DNA of 64,000 bases from Margaritifera margaritifera (Eukaryota; Mollusca; Bivalvia; Unionida; Margaritiferidae). The notes beneath the pieces are model-generated. The model was given only the letters and a program-made list of their open reading frames with translations. It made no database searches and was not told where the DNA came from. Of the stretch, positions 1-10,803 are shown one piece after another. Numbering within the stretch: the first letter of the stretch is position 1; each line of letters opens with the position of its first letter. The position numbers were made by a program, and so were the translations under genes. The stretch covers positions 2,731,363-2,795,362 of the forward strand of contig JAQPZY010001419.1 in assembly GCA_029931535.1 (NCBI GenBank), read 5' to 3'.

Positions 1-38
1 AGTTTTAGGTGACGATTTCCATTACCTCGATAATCCAT

Positions 39-40
<2 letters not shown>

Positions 41-102
<62 letters not shown>
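41..102. repeat. (CT)n microsatellite
   Basis: Uninterrupted CT dinucleotide run of about 62 bp. CT/GA tracts recur in every composite unit of this window, but the flanks here do not match those units, so this looks like an independent microsatellite. Confidence 0.95.
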
Positions 103-106
<4 letters not shown>

Positions 107-1495
107 GTTTTGTCTCTTCCCTTTTGAATACACTATGATGGTTTATCATGTATTAAAATTTTAATTGTACTTGATTCATGTGCCTATATGTATGACCTGA
201 GTATGATTCTTTTTCCAATAAAGTTTTGTTATGTTCTATTTATTTCTGTAACGTACATCTTTCGTTTACACAAATTGTCATATTTTTTTATCCTTAATTA
301 GACCGCAACTTACAGGCTGAATTAGTTGCAGTCTCTTTAAGGTAATACCCAAGGTTTTAGGACCATTGCAATCAACATAAATCAGGTAGTAAATACAACT
401 AAAAGAAGACAATGTAACTAATCCGTTTTGAAAGAAAGACTACAGACCACCCGTATGTAATGTTTGTAATACTTATCCTTCCTTTACAAAAAAGTGAAAT
501 GTCAAATGATACATTAGAACTGAGAGAAAACAAATAACATACGGTGCTTTATACAAAGATTACTAACATATATTTCATTATTGCCAAAGAGATAACACCA
601 CCATTTTCGTTACGTTATCATTTTTGTTATTGTAATTAATATGAGGCGCACAAGATCAGCAAAATATATACGTATTATATTGTATTGAACTAAATCATAA
701 ATATTTGACATGATCCCATTTTCATTTTTATTATATAAGTGTTATTTAGGACTATCAGTATATAGTGTAATATACAGTATAAAGATAATTGCTATATAAA
801 TCTAACAAAAGCATGAACATATTCAGACCAATATATATATAGATACACAGATAGATGAAAAATATTACTGCAAATGGACCCTGTTTTCAAGATTTATTTT
901 TCACTGCTAGTAATTGCATTTTTTTCTCAGTAAAATAAAGTGAACTATTTCAATTTTGGACAAAAGGTGAATAAGCTGCTTTGGAAATATTTCACTATTA
1001 AATTGGCAATTCAAGACAAATGGTTTTACATTATTTCATTTGATTTGTATACATAACAACGCCATCATCTCACGTAAAATAGTGTTTTTGTTTCCTTAAA
1101 TGTAGTTTTGAACTGCTCAACGTACCTTGGAATAATGAGAACTATCATATTTGAAACAACTGTAAATGTTACATTTAAATCTAAGACGAAGCTTAATAAT
1201 ATCAGCCCGTAATTTGGTCTGAATAAGCCTGGTCCGAATCAGCCACTTTTAATTTAAGTTGTTTTTTCTCACATAAAAATACATAATCAGCTGATATGTC
1301 ACTATCATCACTGGCACTTTGTTGCTCAACGTTATACTATTCCAATGAAAACACCTTTATTAAATTAGCACAGTATTTCCCTAATAAAACGTATGTAGCC
1401 GAATCGACCTGGCCGAACGTAGTCTTTGTGCCGAATCGACACGGAACAAACTGGGCCGAAATGACCTGTACCCACCTAATACACGTCGTAAGGTG
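103..1495. other. AT-rich sequence without recognisable gene
   Basis: No convincing coding region is visible on either strand. At 1205-1470 there is a locally GC-richer patch with a loosely repeated CCGAATC/GGCCGAA-type motif. Overlapping open frames there on both strands (about 107 and 80 codons) have low-complexity composition and no family resemblance I recognise. The patch abuts the fold-back element starting near 1496 and could be its outer part. Confidence 0.5.
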
Positions 1496-1690
1496 CATGG
1501 TTGCGACGCGGATAATGGCGAAGGTAAAAATAAAAGTCGGTACATTTATACTGTATACAACGTGCAAGACACCAACCACTATAATCAGTAAAATTACAAC
1601 AAACAGTGATAAAAGGTAATTGAATAAAAAAAAATGTAATATAAGTAGAATATAGACTTTATCATTTTTTAATTATCTGCCACAAATTTC
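1496..1690 (+). repeat. left inverted arm of fold-back element
   Basis: Pairs with 2648-2855 on the opposite strand, with scattered substitutions and small indels. Confidence 0.75.
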
Positions 1691-2237
1691 AAAATAATGC
1701 ATCCTGAATAAAAATGGCTTTATAATATTGTTTTCAACATTCACAATTAAGTATCATTTAAAATGTTAGTGCTTTGATTACATTTTTAAAGTAATAATTA
1801 AAATATTCGGATGAAAATATTTTTAAAACATTTTTTTGTACCGTATCAGTCATGAATACAAATTAAAATAGAAATAATATTGTCAAATCAAATGGTTGAT
1901 AGTTTTATTGTAATGTGCATGGTTGTGATGTGGATAAATACTGTAAACACCGTGCAAGATGACTGCAGCTTCAGTGACAATGACTATAATAAAGGGATAC
2001 AAAACAACAGTAACAAAATTCTCTAAATCATAAGTATGTTATTCTCTAAATCATAAATAAGTCAGATAATTAGATTATACATTTGTATCATTTTTATAAT
2101 ACATGTTAAACATTCCACAAAAATGCAGTATGAACAGAAGTGTCTTCACCATAGAACTATGTTTCATTCATATTTAGATAGCATTTAGCATACCAGCAAT
2201 TTGATTAACATTTAACAAGAATATGTAATGTAAACAC

Positions 2238-2284
<47 letters not shown>
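2238..2284. repeat. (ATT)n microsatellite
   Basis: About 47 bp of perfect ATT trinucleotide repeat, inside the loop of the fold-back element. Confidence 0.95.
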
Positions 2285-2288
<4 letters not shown>

Positions 2289-2647
2289 TGATGTTGAAAA
2301 TACAAATAATTGCTAAATATAAGTGTAAATGTCTGATAAACGTATAAATCATTATTATTAATATTTTTTATTTTAAAATCTGATCAAATTTCTTAATTTT
2401 AAAATTATGATAGGCAAATATCAGCCATTATTATACAATATTTATTCTATTTTTATGTGTTCATCATTGATCTGGGCAAAAAACCATTGTCATCTGAATA
2501 TTTTAATTATTATTTTAGTTATTACATATTCTGTATGCATATGTATATCGTTCTAATATCAAAATCACTTGCTATTTTAAATGTACATAATTATCATTTT
2601 TCACAAAATATTATAAAACCATAATATTCAGAATGCATTTTTTGGGA

Positions 2648-2855
2648 ATGTGTGGCATATAATTAAGAAAGAAATTATAAAGTCTATATTCTACTTACAT
2701 TACACTTTTATGATTCAGAGAATTTTGTCTCCGTAGTTTCGTACCATTTATTTTAATTTCACTTGATATAGTGGTTGGTATCTTGCACGTTGTATACCGT
2801 ATAAATGTACCGACATTTATTTTTACCTTCGCCAATATCCACGTCGTAACCCATG
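2648..2855 (-). repeat. right inverted arm of fold-back element
   Basis: Reverse complement of the left arm. It extends roughly from the GTGTGGCATATAATTAAG block to the CGTAACCCATG block. Confidence 0.75.
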
Positions 2856-3115
2856 TAACTTATGAGGTGTTGTAGGCTGTCCTTGTACTATAAATAGCAT
2901 TTCTTTAACATTGCACTCTCTGTTAACAACTTTCGAAGCTAAAAAAGTTTGTGTAGACGGAACAAGGTTTGGTTTGAAATTTGTAAGGTTTAAAGAGATT
3001 AAATACTCCTCAGCTAGATAGTAACTGGCATCAGGGTGCTTTATGAACATTGTAAATACAGCATTGACCATTAAACTTGAAGAAGTAGAATGCCCAAATC
3101 AGAGATGATCTCAAC

Positions 3116-3752
3116 AATTATGTTATGAATTTTATGCAATGGTACTTTGTTATCATTCAGATGAAGGATGCAGTTCACGAAGGCTTTATAAATAGAATAA
3201 ATATTATTCTTAAACAAATGATACCATTCTTCAATAGTCATTCACGTCTGTCAAAGTACACAACAGAGTGCTTTGATTTCATTCTGAAAACAGCATATCT
3301 TGTCACCACAACTTTCATTGCGAGTAAGAGCTGCATCTGTTGTAAATCCTACTGGTGGAAAGGGTCAGAACAAGGCTATTGATTTACATAAAGAAAATGA
3401 AGTACGTGGATTGGGTGCAAATAAAACAGGTAAATCAATAGTTGACATTACCAATGCAGCAGCTGTAATATCTGATATTAGTGATAATTTTGACAATATG
3501 TTGAAAATAAAATCTTTGAAAGAAATGCTTAAAGTGAAAATCAGTGAAGATGACATAAAGGTGATCATGGATAAAGTGAAAAAATCAGATATTTGAACTG
3601 TTCAACACCAACATGTACTTCAGCAAAAAGTACCCAGGACACCATTTGATTTTAACAGATCAAATTTTACCTTAGCAGTACAGAGAACAGTGAAAAGTTT
3701 GTTAAGAGACCTTCCAATTATCCTTGATGAATCTGATCATGAGAGTGACTAA
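3116..3752 (+). pseudogene. DUF6589-like protein fragment, frameshifted
   Basis: Coding remnant read in at least three frames. The first frame (about 3123-3300) carries KWYF-like and KDAVHEG residues followed by an SHSRLSKY...FDFILKT stretch. The second frame (about 3300-3596) carries RVRAASVVNPTGGKGQN, DLHKENEV and RGLGANKTGKSIV, ending DNFDNMLKIK. A third frame reaches LRDLPIILDESDHESD before a stop at 3752. The order of the RVRAA, GHN/GQNKA-DLHxEN and GLGANKTEKSI-type motifs is what I associate with the DUF6589 proteins found in large numbers in bivalve, lancelet and cnidarian genomes; their function is unknown. Frameshifts near 3300 and 3597 make it a pseudogene. The N-terminal part is absent and is probably cut off near the fold-back element. 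The assignment is from memory of the family and was not searched. Confidence 0.6.
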
Positions 3753-4756
3753 AGGAATTTTTTGTATTGAATGACATGAACAGAGGTCGATATAGCCGCT
3801 GACCTGTGGCCATTGACTTTTTGTTAAGACCAATTAATGTCTGAATATACTGGTCCACCAGGCCAGTAGCTATTTGGGTTGTTTTATAAGTTTCTTACTT
3901 TTGATTTGTTTGTGAACTTTGTACTTTTACATCGATTAATAATAAGAAGGGATACCAAATTCAATATGGTACACATATTAACTGACATCCCTGTAACTTA
4001 GTAATTATTCTATTGGCTCTGTTAATAGCTACTGTGTAACCAAATATTGTGTTTTACCAATTAATTATCTTCGAATATGTATTGACATAGTAAAAGTATC
4101 AAATTATTTTATTTGATACACAGTGTTTTAACGTCACAGCAGTGAATGGAATGTTTAAGTGAGATAATGTTCCAACTTGACATGTAACAATGTTATTGTT
4201 CTGGGCAAACTGACATTTACAATGGCACGTTTTACACATTATACCAAATTTCATGATTGATGACAATAGGTACTCTAACAAGGCTTCCTTTATGACAGTT
4301 TCCATACCACGCAATGTATTGTAAATATGGTTTCTAAAATATTTGGTATTCTGTGAAAGTTCACAGTTAAAACTGTTTCCCAAAGATACTGTTTTTTTTT
4401 TTTTTGTAAACAAAGTCGGTGCTTCATCTTTATTACGTAATCATTGTGAGATGTTGTTGTTCCAGTCTTGTACTTTGTTATGTTTTAAAATTGAAATTAC
4501 CAGGAAAGTGAAGCTGGTTAGTTTTTAGGTTTTAGTAAAATGTGAGTTTGACGGGCCCTGTGGACCAGGTGAAAATCAAATGAAAAGTGGCCCCCTGCAT
4601 GAAGATCGGTTGTGTTAGTACTATAATTTGGGCTTTGTTCATTAGAAAATATTCACAAGATTTGTGATTCACAAGTGTACAAACTCGGTTAACATTAATC
4701 TTCACATATGGAAAGCAACATAAGTTTCATATTCGCAAATTTAAGACTTTGCTTTA
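3753..4756. other. no recognisable gene
   Basis: AT-rich sequence with a T homopolymer near 4389-4406. An open frame on the minus strand at 4099-4413 (104 codons, six cysteines) has no family resemblance I can name. No repeat shared with the rest of the window was seen before 4757. Confidence 0.4.
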
Positions 4757-4926
4757 AACAGAACAGAGCTAACTCCAGAATGTAAGAGGTAAGATTTGTC
4801 ACTTCTCACCCCACCCATTCTACCATTGAACTACTTAAACCCTGTGAAGTTTCATATAAGGTGTTTTAATTGAACTATTTTACCTGGTTATTCAGTTTCT
4901 CAATATTTACAGTGCATATATTTTCA

Positions 4927-5912
4927 TTATTTAAATGTCATGAAAGCTGCTTGTGTTTTCTCCATGGCCTTGACAAAGTTCTTTATCAGACCCAGCTTGA
5001 TGTGCAAGGGTGGTAACAAAACCTTCCTTGATTCAACAAGTGTTGGATGCTGAACACTTTTCATCCCAGGCTCCAATGACTGTCGGAGTGGCCAATCTCT
5101 CTTAATGTAGCGGGAATCTCTCGCGAGACTATTCTATTCGCAGAGAAAACAGCAGTACTTTGTGTATCCAGTCTGCAGACCAAGCAAGAGAGCAAGAACC
5201 TTGAAATCGCCACAAAGCTGCCACTGATGTGGGTCATAGTTTATGCACCTCAAAAGTTGTTTCATGTTTTCATAGGTTTCCTTGATATGGACAGCATGAC
5301 CAATTGGAATTGATGTCAAAACACTGCCAGTATGCAGCAAAACAGCTTTAAGACTCGTCTTCGATGAATCAATGAACAGTCTCCACTCATCTGGATCATG
5401 AACGATGTTGAGGGCTGCCATCACACCATCGATGTTGTTGCAGGTTACAAGATCACCTTCCATGAAGAAGAATGGGACAAGATCCTTTGACGGTCACGGA
5501 ATATGGAAACCCTAACATCACCTGCCAGGAGATTCCACTGCTGTAGTCTGGAACCCAACAGTTTTGCCTTATTCTTGGGTAGTTCCAAGTCCCTGACAAG
5601 GTCATTCAGTTCACCTTGTGTTATGAGGTGTGGTTCAGAGGATGGGAGAACATATGGGTCATGTGACATTGATGGTTCAGGACTCGAAGTTTCATCCTCC
5701 TCCTCGTCTGACTCAAGTGAGAATGATTCTGGTGCATCAGGAACTTGCACTTAGTGGGGTACTGAGCGTATAGCTTACGGAATGTTTGGATAATGCACAG
5801 TCCACTTTTTCTTCTTTGACACACCTTTCCCAACTGGAGGCACCATGCAGAAGTAACAATTGCTGATATGATCTGTTGGCTTTCTCCAAATCATTGGCAC
5901 TGCAAAAGGCAT
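4927..5912 (-). pseudogene. MPFAVPM-family gene fragment (unit A)
   Basis: Remnant of an uncharacterised protein family that I recognise from many invertebrate genomes, where it occurs in multiple copies and behaves like transposon cargo. The start at 5912 gives MPFAVPMIWRKP, then a CYFCMV cysteine pair, a KKKKW basic patch, an acidic serine-rich linker (SLESDEEEDE), PYVLPSSEPHLIT, ELNDLVRDLELPK, LLGSRLQQW, DEWRLFIDSSKTSLKAVLLH, HAVHIKETYENMKQLL, GDFKVLALLLGLQTGYTKYC, CFLCE and finally LPPLHIKLGLIKNFVKAM. The family normally continues well beyond this point, so the copy is 3' truncated. Breaks are a TAA after the YPNIP block, a one-base frameshift at the RQR block near 5480 and a TAG right after CFLCE. 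Cys in the LLRC block is kept here but is a stop in the array. The function of the family is unknown to me. Confidence 0.7.
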
Positions 5913-5935
5913 AGATTTCCTTTTCCTATTCAGAC

Positions 5936-6714
5936 TTGAACTGCGTCCTTGACAAGTGTTAGGTATTCTAAATTTTTCAATAGAGACTTGTTAAATTTCC
6001 AGAATGTTCTGTGTTTTCTATTTTTTCTAAGAAGAAGAGTTAAATGGACTAGAGAATGGTCAAGTTCTATAACCTAGCTTTGTACAGGCATCATCTATCA
6101 TTGTAAAAATGGTTTCTCAAACTAAAAAGAAATTTAACCTTGCCTGCTTGATGGGGTTGTTCTTCCTTTAAGTGTATCTTTTTGTATCCATATTTCTTTC
6201 TAACCAAATATCAATAAGACTATATTTAGCACAAATATGAATTACTGCATCTCTTATCTTCGTTTTTTTTGAGGTGGTTGTGATTATATGTATCGCGTTC
6301 ATGATTAAATTTAAGTCACCTTTAATGATTATATGCTGATTTTCTAAGTGGTCTATATTCTGCATCACTTCAGTGTCAAACTTGGAGTGTCATGATTATA
6401 ACCATAAGTGTTTATAAGTATACACCTGTAATTTTGATTTGAAATATCTGAATCTATTTTAATGTCGTTAGCATCTGATTTTGCTCTATGTATAGTAAAC
6501 TGAAATATATTGTTCGGTAAGATTGCAATTTTTATTGAGTTCTATGTAAAAGAATAGAATATACCTTTGCAACCCCAAGTTGATCTTATATATGTCTCCC
6601 ATCTGTTTATAAAATGTGTATATTGTAACAGATAAATTGAGCATTTTTGTTTTCGTTTTTAGGTAATCAAAGCATATCTTCTTTGGCATGGGTCACTTAA
6701 TCCAAGGCAATTCA
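5936..6714 (-). mobile_element. LINE endonuclease fragment, L1/Tx1-like (unit A)
   Basis: Reverse-strand remnant of the apurinic-like endonuclease domain of a non-LTR retrotransposon, read across several frames. Landmarks in order are NCLGLSD, a YLLQxTHF-like block, HIIIKGDLNLIMN, YSLIDIWLERNMDTKRYT, a RNNPIKQARLNFF-like block, a TDHSLV-like block (the family's catalytic Asp-His pair, offset by one extra base) and FWKFNKSLL. This is the usual order of the domain in L1/Tx1-clade elements. Only the endonuclease is present; no reverse transcriptase is visible. Multiple frameshifts make it non-functional. It joins the MPFAVPM gene directly at 5935. Confidence 0.8.
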
Positions 6715-6885
6715 TTCGAGAAATTTCGATGAATCATCCATTATTGTCGTTATAAAATTATATACTTTTGACATTGATAGGTAAAATATTTATTGCATTT
6801 ACAGAGACACAGAGGCATCATTATCCAAACGTTTGATTTTCAAGTCTTTAGTTAAATATCGAAAGATAATACACGTTAACCGTAA

Positions 6886-6889
<4 letters not shown>

Positions 6890-6969
<80 letters not shown>

Positions 6970-6974
6970 GAGAT
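6890..6974. repeat. (GA)n microsatellite (unit A)
   Basis: About 85 bp of GA with one interruption. It is the reverse complement of the CT tract found at the same place in every array unit and the longest allele of that locus in the window. Confidence 0.95.
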
Positions 6975-7182
6975 TAAACATATAAACGAACATGTTCCAA
7001 TTAAATTATATATTTTCAGGTCTCTGCTTAAGATAGATGTATAGTAGGATTTTTATGTTAATTTTGTTCCTAAAGTATTTTCACATCGAATATGGCATCT
7101 CTAGGGAAAGTGGAAGTTGTTGCGCACACAAACACATAAAAAATCAGTTGAGTTACTGAAAATGCTGATAAGAATTATTTTT

Positions 7183-8329
7183 GTGGGAACACATTTTACG
7201 TGATAAGAAGATGAAATACTCCGAATTTAAAGTTTGTTTGACTGAACAATCTAGATACCCATTACACAAGAAGGCAATACAAGATTTATATGCAGAAGGG
7301 TCCATTTTAGTCACTCATACAGAAGGATCTATACGAGTCACACATACAGAAGGGGCCATCTTATTCACTCATACAGAAGGGTCCATGTTAGTCACTCATA
7401 CAGAAGGATCTATGTTAGTCACTCATACAGAAGGGTCCATGTTAGTCACTCATACAGAAGGGTCCATGTTAGTCATTCATACAGAAGTATCCATGTTAGT
7501 CACTCGTACAGAAGGGTCCATGTTCATCTCTCATACAGAATGGTCCATGTTAGTCACTCATACAGAAGGGTCCATCTTAGTCACTCATACAGAAGGATCT
7601 CTGTTAGTTGCTCATGCAGAAGGATCTATGTTAGTTACTCAGGAGACCAAGTTCACGCAGATATCTGAGATATTAAAACGGATGAAAATTGCAACAATAG
7701 ATACAACTTCATCTTGACAGTAATAGATGTTTTCTCAAAATACGCTTGGGCTAAAAGTGAAAACAGAAAAGTTGATGACGTACGCAACGCTTTTGAAGAA
7801 ATATTGTATGAGCAAAATCAGAACAAAAACGGTTAATTAAAAGTCAAAGAATTATTGGAAAAGGAAAATATTGAATACTTTTACACTTAATCAGACAAAA
7901 GAGCATCTGTCATAGATAGGTTTAATCGAATTCTTAAGATGAAAATGTTGGCATATTTCAGTGAAAATGAAGCCAGAAAAGAGATAGATATGTTGCTTAA
8001 CCTTAGTGAGTGATATAATAGTAGTTATCACACATCGGTATGTGTGTCACCAATTAACATGATTGACCCAAAACATGGGTCTAAAGTATGGACTAACCTA
8101 TTTGGGTACTTGACAACGGATACCTATGAAAGGCCTAAATATAACATAGGTCAGAAATTTAGGATCTCAAATATAAATTTTTTTTCCTCAAAAGGCTAGC
8201 TTCTTAGTTTTACGGAAGAACTGTTTACAATCAGGCCAGTCATCTTTGGCGACCATACAGTGCTTAAATTGGAAAAACTTAAATGGAGAGAATATTAAGA
8301 GAATATTTTACGAGCAGGAATTATATGTG
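7183..8329 (+). pseudogene. Polinton/Maverick-type integrase fragment with internal minisatellite (unit A)
   Basis: Remnant of a DDE integrase of the kind encoded by Polinton/Maverick elements, which carries out strand transfer of element ends. The N-terminal linker is read as KMKYSEFKVCLTEQSRYPLHK up to 7290. Then a 27-bp minisatellite interrupts it (7295-7642). The core resumes in another frame with GDQVHADI, FILTVIDVFSKYAWAK, YFYT-SDKRASVIDRFNR, YNSSYHTSVCVSPINM, VWTNLFGY, QKFRIS, FTEELFTI, and ends in FYEQELYV-like residues typical of this group's C-terminus. Of the catalytic triad only the first Asp is recognisable. The second-Asp block is eroded (QNKNG followed by a stop), and the Glu before RFNR is Asp. 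Four in-frame stops interrupt the core. A faint DDVFKVDTI after the end may be a chromodomain remnant. Confidence 0.8.
7295..7642 (+). repeat. 27-bp minisatellite, about 13 copies (unit A)
   Basis: Tandem 27-bp repeats with consensus GAAGGGTCCATGTTAGTCAC plus TCATACA, encoding a 9-residue EGSMLVTHT repeat in one frame. Because the period is a multiple of three, other frames are also open (an SHSYRRVHV-type repeat). Copies differ by a few substitutions. The 178-codon open frame 7181-7717 is mostly this repeat. Confidence 0.95.
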
Positions 8330-8930
8330 TAAAACAAACAAGATGACGTCTTCAAGGTTGACACAATTTAAAAAAAAACGAAAATAAAAGGAACCGCAAA
8401 AATATGCGTAAATTCAACGGAAGAGATATTAGGATTCATTTAATAGTTGGGAACCCAATGAAAATATTGTGTCGCTAAAATAAATGAAAGATATAAATTT
8501 GTTGCTCTAAGTTTCAAAGAATCATCTCAAAATTAACTCAGACAAATCATAATGAAGGACAGTTATGGTAACAGCGTGTGTGATTAAAAGATGCCGCTTA
8601 AAACTTGTCAAAAGATGAAGTGAGACAATGTCTCCATATCATAACGTATGGATCATTGTGTAATGCAATAAATTATAGCAAAGAATCCATTAAGAATTTT
8701 TTTTTATTTAGGACGGCGTTTTGTTCCAAATTTTTGGAACTGACTCTCACTTGTCACACTTGTATGTAAATTCTTAAGAAATTGTGCAAGTTTTAAAATC
8801 TTCTCAAATCTCAATCAGTGTGCTAAAAGTTATGTTCTCATTACCTCTGTAGCTTGAATCTGACATATTAAAATATTCTAAACAAACACTTAACAATAGA
8901 TACTATAGTAATAAAACACAGTAGCAGAAC
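8330..8930. other. non-coding segment between integrase and next gene tail
   Basis: No gene is recognised. It matches the reverse complement of about 62487-63054, and the array lacks it completely. It may contain the decayed end of the integrase gene in its first 130 bp. Confidence 0.6.
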
Positions 8931-9092
8931 AGAGCTAACTCCAGAATGCAAGAGGTAAGATTTGTCACTTCCCACCCCACCCATTCTACCATTGAACTAC
9001 TTAAACCCTGTGAAGTTTCATATAAGGTGTTTTAATTGAACTATTTTACCTGGTTATTCAGTTTCTCAATATTTACAGTGCATATATTTTCA

Positions 9093-9888
9093 TTATTTAA
9101 ATGTCATGAAAGCTGCTTGTGTTTTCTCCATGGCCTTGACAAAGTTCTTTATCAAACCCAGCTTGATGTGCAAGGGTGGTAACAAAACCTTCCTTGATTC
9201 AACAAGTGTTGGATGCTGAACACTTTTCATCCCAGGCTCCAATGACTGTCGGAGTGGCCAATCTCTCTTAATGTAGCGGGAATCTCTCGCGAGACTATTC
9301 TATTCGCAGAGAAAACAGCAGTACTTTGTGTATCCAGTCTGCAGACCAAGCAAGAGAGCAAGAACCTTGAAATCGCCACAAAGCTGCCACTGATGTGGGT
9401 CATAGTTTATGCACCTCAAAAGTTGTTTCATGTTTTCATAGGTTTCCTTGATATGGACAGCATGACCAATTGGAATTGATGGCAAAACACTGCCAGTATG
9501 CAGCAAAGCAGATTTAAGACTCGTCTTCGATGAATTAATGAACAGTCTCCACTCATCTGGATCATGAACGATGTTGAGGGCTGCCATCACACCATCGATG
9601 TTGTTGCAGGTTACAAGATCACCTTCCACGAAGAAGAATGGGACAAGATCCTTTGACGGTCACGGAATATGGAAACCCTAACATCACCTGCCAGGAGATT
9701 CCACTGCTGTAGTCTGGAGCCCAACAGTTCTGCCTTACTCTTGGGTAGTTCCAAATCCCTGACAAGGTCATTCAGTTCACCTAGTGTTATGAGGTGTGGT
9801 TCAGAGGATGGGAGAACATATGGGTCATGTGACATTGATGGTTCAGGACTCGAAGTTTCATCCTCTTCCTCGTCTGACTCAAGTGAGA
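9093..9888 (-). pseudogene. MPFAVPM-family gene fragment, 5' truncated (copy B)
   Basis: Same orientation and content as the unit A gene from the SLESDEEEDE linker onward. It shares the frameshift at the RQR block and the TAG after CFLCE, and it retains Cys in the LLRC block and Leu in KVLLPP. The 5' part is missing: at 9888/9889 the sequence leaves the gene and enters unrelated DNA beginning CTGATGGCTTAAAAATG. The 30 bp lost from array units are present. Confidence 0.7.
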
Positions 9889-10803
9889 CTGATGGCTTAA
9901 AAATGTAAACTAAACTATAGAAATTCAAACGATGCTCATTTTTGGGAAGAATTATTATGATACTGTGCAGTAAATCAGCACAATCTCAGCGTTTATAGGT
10001 TGTATCTTATAACATTGTATTACTCTCAAAGAGAACTTAAGCAACTGAATCAAAGTCGAAATAACTACTAGGGCTTCAGAAGCATGTGTGACTACCTGAT
10101 TTCCTGTATTAAGATTGGACAGCAATTTACAATGTTTTGACTTGCAAACATTTTGATGCTACTTCCCGGGAGAAACTAGATTGATCGGTTAATCCATATT
10201 TTCTGATTTTTACTTCTCAGTAAGTTACGAAAAAATAGGCATTTCTTCCGTCGCGGCTCGCCAAGTTCTGACAGTATGCAGCACATGAGAGCCGTTATTT
10301 CGGTGAACAAGTTCGAGTTTGCGTAAATTAGGGACGTTGCGTTATAATGTATGTTATAAACTGGTCGCCAAAGATGACTGGCCTGATTGTAAGCAGTTCT
10401 TCCGTAAAACTAAGAAGCTAGCCTTTTGAGAAAAAAAGATTTATATTTGAGATCCTAAATTTCTGACCTATGTTATATTTAGGCGTTTAATAGGTATCCG
10501 TTGTCAAGTACCCAAATAGGTTAGTCCATACTTTAGACCCATGTTTTGGGTCAATCATGTTAATTGGTGACACACATGCCGATGTGTGATAACTACTATT
10601 ATATCACTCGCTAAGGTTAAACAATATATCCATCTCTTTTCTGGCTTCATTTTCACTGAAATATGCCAACATTTTCATCTTAAGAGTTCGATTAAACCTA
10701 TCTATTACAGATGCTCTTTTGTCTGATTAAGTGTAAAAGTATTCAATATTTTCCTTTTCCAATAATTCTTTGACTTTTAATTAACCGTTTTTGTTCTGAT
10801 TTT
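9803..10803. repeat. segment B, copied again at 12811 and 59461
   Basis: Near-identical to 12811-13813 at an offset of about 3.01 kb, and its first about 548 bp to 59461-60009. It contains the truncated gene end, about 475 bp of unrecognised sequence (9889-10362, including a GC-richer patch near 10250) and the integrase C-terminal part. Confidence 0.85.

Larger units (their letters stand above)
1496..2855. mobile_element. fold-back element with long inverted arms
   Basis: Positions 1496-1690 and 2648-2855 are imperfect inverted copies of each other over about 200 bp. Shared blocks include GGCGAAGGTAAAAATAAA, GTATACAACGTGCAAGA and GTAGAATATAGACTTTAT. A third, degraded copy in the same orientation as the left arm lies at about 1913-2055. 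No transposase frame lies between the arms, so this resembles a non-autonomous fold-back or MITE-type DNA element. Target-site duplication and exact ends could not be established. Confidence 0.7.
4757..8930 (-). repeat. composite unit A, inverted, ancestral form
   Basis: Single copy of the composite unit in the opposite orientation to the array. Reading left to right it has the gene tail, MPFAVPM gene (-), LINE piece (-), GA tract, integrase (+) and about 600 bp of non-coding sequence. It retains three sequences missing from array units: the 30 bp deleted from the gene, the integrase C-terminal part, and the roughly 668-bp stretch present again at 62487-63154. Homology to the array tail starts at about 4757. 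Confidence 0.85.

Noticed and set aside
1296..1619. 107-codon open frame and overlapping 80-codon frame on the opposite strand
   Set aside because: They overlap each other and run into the left arm of the fold-back element; no domain is recognised.
4099..4413. 104-codon cysteine-containing open frame on the minus strand
   Set aside because: No recognisable family, no supporting context and AT-rich surroundings. Length alone is not convincing.
6799..6993. open frame rich in SLSLSL
   Set aside because: Translation of the GA/CT microsatellite.
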